Source: Ceratotherium simum simum (lineage: Eukaryota > Chordata > Mammalia > Perissodactyla > Rhinocerotidae). Taken from it: DNA of 64,000 nt. Both the position numbers and the translations under genes were made by a program. The notes beneath the pieces were generated by a model, which was not told the DNA's origin, ran no database searches, and worked only from the letters and a program-made list of their open reading frames with translations. The stretch lies in assembly GCF_000283155.1 (NCBI RefSeq), contig NW_004454178.1, forward strand, positions 6,085,444 to 6,149,443. The letters are read 5' to 3'. Shown here piece by piece: positions 56,801-64,000 of this stretch. Within the stretch, counting starts at the first letter, position 1. Every line of letters begins with the position of its first letter.

Positions 56801-57778
56801 TTTTCCCTTTCCGCCTCTTCTGAGTCATGTGTTGACATAACTCGGTGCGAAGCCTAGGGTTTGAAAAGACTTGGACACTGAGTCCAGGTACACAGAGATT
56901 TTTGTCTGATAACATCACAAACACTCCTCCTGCAGACTTCCTACGCTTGAGACATAATATTTTCAAACACCAATTTGCCAGGCAGCTTGGCTGTGAATAC
57001 GCCACCAGCCTGCCAGTGGTTTGTCAGGGCTGGGATGCCTCTCTCGATTCCTCTGGCTCTTGGGCTTAATTCTCGCTTTAGCCACGCTAATAAATATAGC
57101 TTCTTTTTGAAGTGGAGAGTCTGGGAGATTTCTCTCCACCAGGCTGTGAAGAGAATTTTTTTAAAAAATGGACTGCTTTAGTCCAAACTTTATTTTTGAT
57201 GAAATGCAACTCACAACTCATCTGAGAAACAAAAGCTTCTCAAATTGTTGAAAGTTTGAGTGTGAGGTGCTGTGACATCTTCTTGATCACTTGATAACTT
57301 TATTTCCCGTGTTTTCTAATGCTTCACATGGTGTACCTAATACGATCATTCCCATTTGATGTTTTCAAATGTGAACAATGATGACTTTCTATCCTTAATT
57401 AAATCTCTTCTCCTCTACCCCTCCTTCACATGTTTACTGATTCCTTTCTGCTCCATTCAATTGATGTATGTAGATACTAGATACAGTGAATGAGAGGGAA
57501 GGAAACAGAACAGGGAAAATAAGGAGATAGGAAGGGAAAAATAAGATGAACAAGTAGAAAGGACAATTAAAAGGAGGTGAACATTAGAGCAACGGGTAGA
57601 ACATTGACAAGGGAAATGGAATAAGGTTCCTGCTTTAAAATATGAGAAATTTCACTACGTATAGACAATTTGGCTTCTTTCATGAAACAAAACAAATAAA
57701 ACTGATAAGTTTTCCTAAAGAAACTATCTGCATTTTTAAGACTGGCAAAAGATATGTGAATAAGGAAGAACTAATGAG
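53831..57778. other. Longest repeat-poor stretch, about 3.9 kb
   Basis: No confident interspersed repeat, exon or RNA gene. 54412-54450 has short TTCC and CCACCCAT runs. 56700-57150 is less AT-rich, with an AP-1-type TGAGTCA near 56820 and several CpG dinucleotides. A regulatory or conserved element is possible but cannot be shown from one sequence. Confidence 0.4.
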
Positions 57779-57810
57779 TCTCTCTCTCTCTGTCTCACAC
57801 ACACACACAG
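57779..57810 (+). repeat. TC/CA compound microsatellite
   Basis: A run of TC units followed by CA units. Confidence 0.9.
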
Positions 57811-58159
57811 ATATACATGGGTGGGATTTGGTAATCAACATTTAACCATGTAAGAAGAAGCAGTTCCAGAGATAATGATTCTGAGTCAGCAGAAAGCCTC
57901 TGTCTTTGATTTAGACCAGACGTTGTCTGCTTTTTGGCTTTAGATGTGTCTCAACGTCCCTTTTAGGTGTGGTCTCCTGAAACCAAGAGCTTAAGGCAAA
58001 AACAGACATGATTTCTCCCTTCTGATGTTCATGCTACTTTAGCACCAAAATATACCAACATCTATGGTCTATGGTGGTAGACCCTTCATGATCACTTAAC
58101 TTTAAATAGATAAATAAATAGATGGTACTTTCTTTTACTCAGCACTGGTTAGATTTTTA
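57811..58159. other. Unassigned DNA, no gene seen
   Basis: No recognised element. An AAAT-type run lies near 58106-58122. Confidence 0.35.
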
Positions 58160-58470
58160 CAAGAAAGTGCTCTCCAGTTTGGGGGTCCACATCTTAAGAG
58201 AGCTCTGAAATTTGGAGAAGATCCAAAAGAGACTGTGAACGTTGATGAGAGGGTTGGAAAATGGAACTTATAAGAAAGAGTTAAAGACATTGGACTTGCT
58301 TATCTTGGAGAAGAGAACAGAGGTGACCTAATAACAGTCTTGCAGTGTTTGAAGGTATATAATATACATAATGCTTACCAGCTGTTTCCTTTCTCAATCA
58401 AAGAGAAATAGAGGCCAAGTTCTCACACTGCATAGATCAAATATGGGGAAATGTGTCTTGGTGGTAGTGG
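58160..58470 (+). mobile_element. L3/CR1-type LINE fragment
   Basis: 'aaaagagactgtgaacgttg', 'agagggttggaaaatggaac', 'ttgcttatcttggagaagag', 'aacagaggtgacctaataac' and 'agtcttgcagtgtttgaagg' follow the CR1/L3 3' region that lies just 5' of the part seen at 17330-17540. Confidence 0.55.
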
Positions 58471-59757
58471 AGGCAGTGTTAAAAAGATAAACCGGTAACT
58501 ATTGAATTTGTAAAAACTTTTCTGGAGTTATTTAAATATAGAATGTTTTTTCAGGTCTCATATTTTCTGGGAACTGGAAGATAAAATTTATGGTTCTTAA
58601 GGGTGCAACTTGATTTATAAGTCTGTAATAACAGAAAATTATTTTAAGGGAATAAGTATAGATAATAGCCAAGAATCATAGAATCTATGATCTACTTTCC
58701 ACGGAATAAGTGAAATCAAGACAGGACACATGATTTCCATAAGCACTTTAGATATAAACTTTTTAGAATGATGCTCTGCTTTCTCAGAAAAGTACTGCTT
58801 CTTCTTGACATAAGAAAAGGGAAAATCAAGAGAGAACAGAGATGGAAAAAACATACAATAGATGCTAAAATTATGTAGACACTAAGAACCTCAGTTAGAA
58901 TTATACCGGCACAAAAAAGAATCCTAAATCTTTTTCTTTTCCTTTTTTCTATTTTCTTCCAACTGGCTAAGTGAATTCTTCTAGTTCATCACAAGTAGGG
59001 CTGCTTCTATGCAAAAATCTCTGTGTGAACCAATTGACTTAAACATTCCTCCTCTTCCCAGCCCATAAGGTAGGCTGATCAATTCAATAATAGTAATAAA
59101 AAAATGTCTACCTGCTCTCTAGTAGCTGGTCATACTGATTATTTGATTGCTTCAAGGAAGAAATAATACTCATCCAATTCTTTGACAAATTTCTACTTTT
59201 TGTTGTCCTAATCTCATAGAAACTTAGCCTCACTGTGCATCTGTTTTTTAAACTCTGCTTAATAGGATGCATCACATGATTTAGATGGAATATCAATTTT
59301 CACATAATGCTAGCAAAAGCGAGATTAATTACTACACATTTAAAATAGTAGTATACTTGTTCATGATGCAACACTATATTTTCATGTTCTTGTAGTTTTT
59401 ATCATACAAATTTGCTGTCTTCTGTTTTCTCCAGTTCTACTCTCATCACTAGGAGTATTTCTGTATGCTAAACAGAACGAAAAATATTCACATAATTCTC
59501 TGTGAGTAGCAAAGAGAGCTTTGCTTTTCAAACAAAGGCAGAAAACAAATTGTCTGCCATGAAAATATAGTATTAATATTCTCCAGTGAAAATAGACCAA
59601 TACCAAAGGCTTCCAATTAAATCATAAGAGGAAAAGTTTAGATTTTTGTCTTTTACATGTCGTTCTAGGAGAAGAAATACAGAGTATTTGTTTAATATAG
59701 TAGTGGCTTTGCTTAACGGGTCCTTTTGAAAGTTATTTAATCTGGGGGAGTAAAAAA
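58471..59757. other. AT-rich DNA, no gene seen
   Basis: About 1.3 kb without a nameable repeat or exon. Confidence 0.4.
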
Positions 59758-59985
59758 AATGTTTTTAAACTTTGTTATGGACATTTTCAACCATTCAGAA
59801 AAGCAGATAGGATGTTATAAAGAGCCCCATGTATCCATCATTTCCCATTCAACAATTATCAATGGTCTACATTCCTGTTTCCTCTACCGTCCCCCCCTCC
59901 CTCCTTTTTTTAAATCTTTAACGGCATTTAAAGGTACTTAAACTTCCTTTGGGAATCAGTGATATTTTTGTCAGTATCTAAAATA
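59758..59985. mobile_element. L1M LINE 3' UTR fragment
   Basis: 'ttttaaactttgttatggac', 'attttcaaccattcagaaaa', 'ccccatgtatccatcatttc', 'ccattcaacaattatcaatg' and 'taaaggtacttaaacttcct' are the same L1M 3' UTR module as at 23676-23915. Confidence 0.6.
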
Positions 59986-60056
59986 AAAGTATCTTTATTA
60001 GTCAATATACCCAGACTTTTATACTGATTAACATTTTGTTTCAGAATTCAAGATGT

Positions 60057-60525
60057 ATTAGTTTCCTATTGCTGCTGTAACAAGTGACCACAAACTTAGT
60101 AGCTTAAAACAACACAAATTTATTATCTTACAGCTCTGGAGGTCAGAAGTCTGAAATGAATCTCACTGGGCTAAGAATAAGGCTATGTTACCTCCTGGAG
60201 GCTCTGAGGATAGTCTGTTTTCTTTCCTTTTCCAGCTTTTAGAGGCTGCTCACATTCCTTGGCTCACGGCTTCTTTCCTTCTCAGCAATTGTCAATCAAG
60301 TCTTTTCACATCAAATAACTCTGAGATTCCCTCTTCTGTCTTTCTTCTTCACTTATGAGGACCCTTGTGATTATGTTGGACCCACCTGGATAATCTTCTC
60401 ATCTCAAGGTCAGCTGATTAGCAACCTTAATTCCTCTTTGCCGTGGAATCTAACATATTCACTGGTTCCAGCCATTAGGACATCAGCATCTTTGGGGACC
60501 TTTATTCTGCCTTCCACTCTGGGCA
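60057..60525 (-). mobile_element. MLT1-type (MaLR) solo LTR
   Basis: Reverse-strand LTR in good condition: 'tattagtttcctattgctgc', 'gtaacaagtgaccacaaact', 'tagcttaaaacaacacaaat', 'tacagctctggaggtcagaa', 'cttttccagcttttagaggc', 'aggacccttgtgattatgtt', 'ggtcagctgattagcaacct' and 'ggacctttattctgccttcc'. Typical MLT1 order read backwards. Confidence 0.88.
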
Positions 60526-61449
60526 CATCTTACATTGATTCACAAATACATATTCAAGTCTTTCAGGGTAAATATATAACGTAGATCTAACAGTCATAGG
60601 GAAAGAATAAAGAGGCATTTTGCCAAATCCAGTGGGTGGGATCTATTGTTAATAGACTATTTATTGTCTGTGGGCTAATTATTTAACTCACTGTTGAATC
60701 TGAATAAACCCAGTAGTAATTATTATCTCAGTTTGGAGAGTAAAGTTAAACAAAAACAGCAATAACAAAAACAACCATTTGGTAGACAACAGATCAATTG
60801 CAGACAGACGAGTTTACAGACAGATTTGGCCTTCCAACTTGGAATTTTAACATTACAATCTATAAATTTATTATCCCAGAGTATTTCCACAACTCTGTTG
60901 CCTAGGATACCTCAACCATCTGAAATGGTAGGTACTTTCTGGATTCTCAATTTTGTCTCCTACGCACTGCCCCAGGCCTCCATGCCATATGCCCAAACTC
61001 TCATTTTCCTTCCCTTTTGTTCCTTAACATTATGCTCAGTGGGGAGGCCTCTTAGATTTGTCTTCCAGTCGAGAGAGATGGTGTGATTCACCGTTGCCAC
61101 CAGCAGTAAAGTTGTAGCCAGAAAGACTACAGATGTGGAGCAGATGTGTATAATGATCATTTAAAAAATTCTGTGTAGAGCTCTAATAAAAAAGTGACTC
61201 TGATAAATGTTTATATGTTTGGTGCTAATGTTATTTAAACAAAATCATCAACTTATTGTGTTTTACAATCTACCTTATATGTTTCACTAAAAGCAATTTA
61301 TTACTACATTTTTTCTCTTGAGCTTGGGAGAATGACAGCTTTGCTCTCCCTCCAGATTTGGAATGCATTGGTTTACTTCTTTCTTTTTCTGCTGTAGATA
61401 AAGCTGCTCCAGTAGGAAGCGGAAATACCTTCCTTGAAAGACGCATTTC
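60526..61449. other. Unassigned DNA, no gene seen
   Basis: No confident repeat. Forward frame of 86 codons at 60826-61086 is not recognised. Confidence 0.35.
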
Positions 61450-61630
61450 CTGTGGAGACAGCATGAGCATTAGAATGAGATGAAATCCCAGCTCAGCCAC
61501 TTGAGCTAGTTAATATCTCTAAGCCTTTTTTTCTCATACACGAAATGGGGCTAATGACATAATCATAAGATGGCTGTGAGGAAAGCTGGGATAACGTACA
61601 GGAAGCAGATAATGCAGTACCTGGTGCATC
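61450..61630 (+). mobile_element. MIR SINE
   Basis: 'gagatgaaatcccagctcag', 'ccacttgagctagttaatat', 'ctctaagcctttttttctca', 'acacgaaatggggctaatga' and 'atgcagtacctggtgcat' follow MIR order. Confidence 0.75.
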
Positions 61631-63516
61631 AAAGATCTATCTTCTTCACCTTCCTCTGGAGGAGGAGGCCAAGCTACTAGAAAAATACTTTTAGGGCCAT
61701 ATCAACTTGTTTTTAAATAAAATTAGTTTTCTATTTGTGGGTATCATGCGAAAATGCCTGGATAGACTTTCACAAAATTTGTAGGGTATTGTTTAGAAAG
61801 GTCTGATTTAAAACCTAGGTTATGTGGCATATCATAAAAGTCACTGTAGAGAGTCTTGGAGCACCTCAAATAAATAGGCAGTCATCATCCAAGAGGTGAA
61901 AGTAGGATTCAATGAGGGCTCTGAATAAATATCACTTAGGAGAGACCTGTCCTATTTAGTCATATGCTATAGATGGAAAACAATGAAAAGTTGATTTCAA
62001 ATGGGTCCCCCATGGGGAAAGTCGAAAGGGAAGGTGTTCTGCCTACAGAAAGCAGATGTGATTTGTGACCCAACTGCTGTTCACATGGGCAACTCTTTTG
62101 TGGGTTTCTCTGGACAGAAGTACAGCACGAACCTTCTTTTTTATAAATGATGGTTTATGAAGGACCGAGTCTTTCAAACAACCCGGGATAGCCAGACTGT
62201 GATGTGCATTCTTTCTTCAATTTCCCCACTATCCATAAGTCACAACATCTGTGGCTATGGGCCATTGGGCCATTCCTCTGCATGTGGGAAGAAATGTTGT
62301 CTTCTGGGGTAAGAGGAGATGCAGAAACAGAAACTATCCAAGAAAAATCTGCTGACTCAACCAGAAGACTGAGCAGAAACATTTTCTGATAGGGTAAAGG
62401 ATAATAACTGGGTAAGAATTATGCAAGCAGTTAAATAGTTGTTTCCAAGGCTAGGAAAACACAGACATTTTATGTGTTGGAGAGAATGGGAGTTTCAGAT
62501 TTATGAACGTAGATTTGAGGGTTTAGGGTTATTTGTATTTGTGGTAAAGAGCTCTTTGTTTACTGCCTGAAGATTTAGTAAGTCAATTTGTTTTCTGTCT
62601 TCTGTCTCATCCACAGACAATATCTTCTTAAATAGGATTCTAAATTGCATGCATAAAGTTAAGCAAAGGTGGAGTACGAAAATGATCTCATTGAAATAGA
62701 TCTTGGGATAGCCTTAATTCACAGGAACATTAGGAAATTTCCACAGTGCCTCAGCAACTGAGGAGATTAATGTTTAAGGCAAGATTTTACGCTATGCAAA
62801 CCTCTATGACTGGAATAAATATTTTGTACTTAAGACAAGTCCAGGAGAAGACCACCTCCCAACTGAGGTTTGTGTTGAGCGACAGAAAAAGAAAATGGCT
62901 TAAGGGAACCGAATAAATAGTGAATATTACAAAGACATCCTCATGTATAATAAAAATTTAGAAACAGACAATGGTTCTGCATTTGACTTTGCTTTCCATA
63001 AAATACAAAACAAGGAAGAATGGGAGGCCTCTGTTTTAGAAGTGTAGGCTGGCTACAATTTGGTGGATAAGACAATTTCACAAGCAAAGTTTTGAAAGAA
63101 TATCACGAGAGGAAATTGCAATAGTCAAAGAGGAAGTGATTAAAACGTGTCACAAGAAATTCGGAAGAACCAGGGTGAAAAATACAGTCACAATCTGGCA
63201 GCTTTCAGGAATAAGCGGGAAGGAGGCAGAAGGATAAAGCAATGAGGAGACCCAAGGGTCCATATCCTTGGCTCCTCTCGGACAGCTGCTGAGTCAGCAA
63301 ACCTTCCTTCTGATTGAGGAAGAGCTTGGGATAAGGGTTTAAAGGGGAGGCATCTGTGTCAAAATGTTTTTGATTTCTGATGCCTACAGTTGGATTTTTG
63401 ATGTCGCTCAAGGCTGAGAGGATTCAGATAAAAAGCAAAAAGCAGCAATGACTAGTTCACCTCTTATTTTAACCCTGTTATGAAAATAAAATCTTATATT
63501 TGTTAGTATTTTAAAC
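61631..63516. other. Single-copy-looking DNA, no gene seen
   Basis: About 1.9 kb with no confident repeat, exon or RNA gene. Open frames are 75 codons or fewer. Confidence 0.4.
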
Positions 63517-63530
63517 TCATGAAAACCTTT

Positions 63531-63816
63531 TTTGTGAGGAAGATCAGCCCTGAGCTAACATCCATGCCAACCCTCCTCTTTTTGCTGAGAAAGACCAGCT
63601 CTGAGCTAGCATCTATTGCCAACCCTCCTCATTTTTTCCCCCAAAGCCCCAGTAGGTAGTTGTATGTCATAGTTGTGCATCCTTCTAGTTGCTGTATGTG
63701 GGACGCGGCCTCAGCATGGCTGGACAAGCGGTGCGTCGGTGCGCGCCCCGGATCCGAACCTGGGCCACCAGTAGCGGAGCGCATGCACTTAACCGCTAAG
63801 CCACAGGGCAGGCCCA
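63531..63816 (-). mobile_element. ERE SINE (ERE1-type), full length
   Basis: 'gaagatcagccctgagctaa', second module 'gctctgagctagcatctatt', 'agccccagtaggtagttgta', 'gttgctgtatgtgggacgcg', reverse B-box 'cggatccgaacc' and head 'ccacagggcaggccc'. Target duplication CATGAAAACCTTT (63518-63530) and CATCAAAACCTTT (63817-63829) has one mismatch. Confidence 0.93.
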
Positions 63817-64000
63817 CATCAAAACCTTTCACAATTATTATATCCTTAATTCCTACATGTCACACTCAAACAGATTGTGAATGTGATAAAAAGTGAGATG
63901 AGAGAGAGAATAAATATTCTTGGCTGTGGTTCTGTGGAAATCAAGGCAGAATGTTGTTCACCTACCACGGAGCATTCGAGGCTGAGCCGGGTGGGCAGAG

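Noticed and set aside
1..64000. CRISPR array, operon, phage or bacterial defence system
   Set aside because: The whole window is mammalian nuclear DNA; there are no regularly spaced repeats or prokaryotic gene structure.

Overview
The window is mammalian nuclear DNA. It is AT-rich overall, carries dense families of old mammalian repeats (L1M, L2, L3/CR1, MIR, MLT1-type LTRs, hAT and TcMar DNA elements), and holds fifteen copies of a tRNA-derived SINE with the signature of the equine repetitive element (ERE) family. ERE SINEs mark odd-toed ungulates (horse, rhinoceros, tapir), so the source is very probably a perissodactyl. I cannot tell the species. A run of exactly 100 N at 34014-34113 shows this is a draft assembly.

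I found no protein-coding exon, tRNA gene, rRNA or other RNA gene I can defend. The open frames are short, lack recognisable domains, and the longer ones often lie inside repeats or simple-sequence tracts. The only gene-like signal is the left edge (about 1-550). It is CpG-rich with a perfect cAMP-response element and an Sp1-type GC box, and looks like the shore of a CpG-island promoter whose gene lies mostly outside the window. The rest is best read as intergenic or large-intron DNA.

Layout: 1-0.55 kb CpG shore; 0.55-7.8 kb sparse DNA with an L1 tail, two MIRs and one ERE; 7.86-9.62 kb a long antisense L1M carrying two EREs nested at one target; 10.5-11.6 kb two LTRs; 12.2-13.3 kb a probable L1 fragment with an ERE; 14.0-14.4 kb a hAT element; 15.9-20.6 kb MIR, L3/CR1, an MLT1 LTR and an L1 tail; 20.9-21.5 kb an MLT1 LTR with an ERE inside; 22-24 kb an LTR and L2/L1 remnants; 25.3 kb a 210-bp TTCC tract; 26.2-27.1 kb L2 and LTR; 30.9-31.5 kb MLT1 and L2; 33.6-38.3 kb L1 pieces, three EREs, the gap and an ERV-type LTR; 38.5-39.0 kb an L1 with 5' inversion and intact target duplications; 40.6-41.3 kb an LTR with an ERE; 43.1-45.2 kb two hAT elements hit by three EREs; 47.3-48.25 kb an MLT1 LTR holding an RTE/BovB-like insert; 48.7-52.6 kb EREs, MIR and L2; 52.6-53.8 kb an L1 with an AT-rich palindrome and a 160-bp TcMar element; 53.8-64 kb mostly single-copy-looking DNA with L3, L1, MLT1, MIR and a last ERE.

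No genes act together here. The value of the window is its nested-insertion record: target-site duplications can be read directly for most EREs, and several loci give a relative order of insertion (L2/L1/MLT1/hAT first, then RTE or TcMar, then ERE). Family names come from recalled consensus sequences, not from a database search, so subfamily names are avoided where I was unsure.
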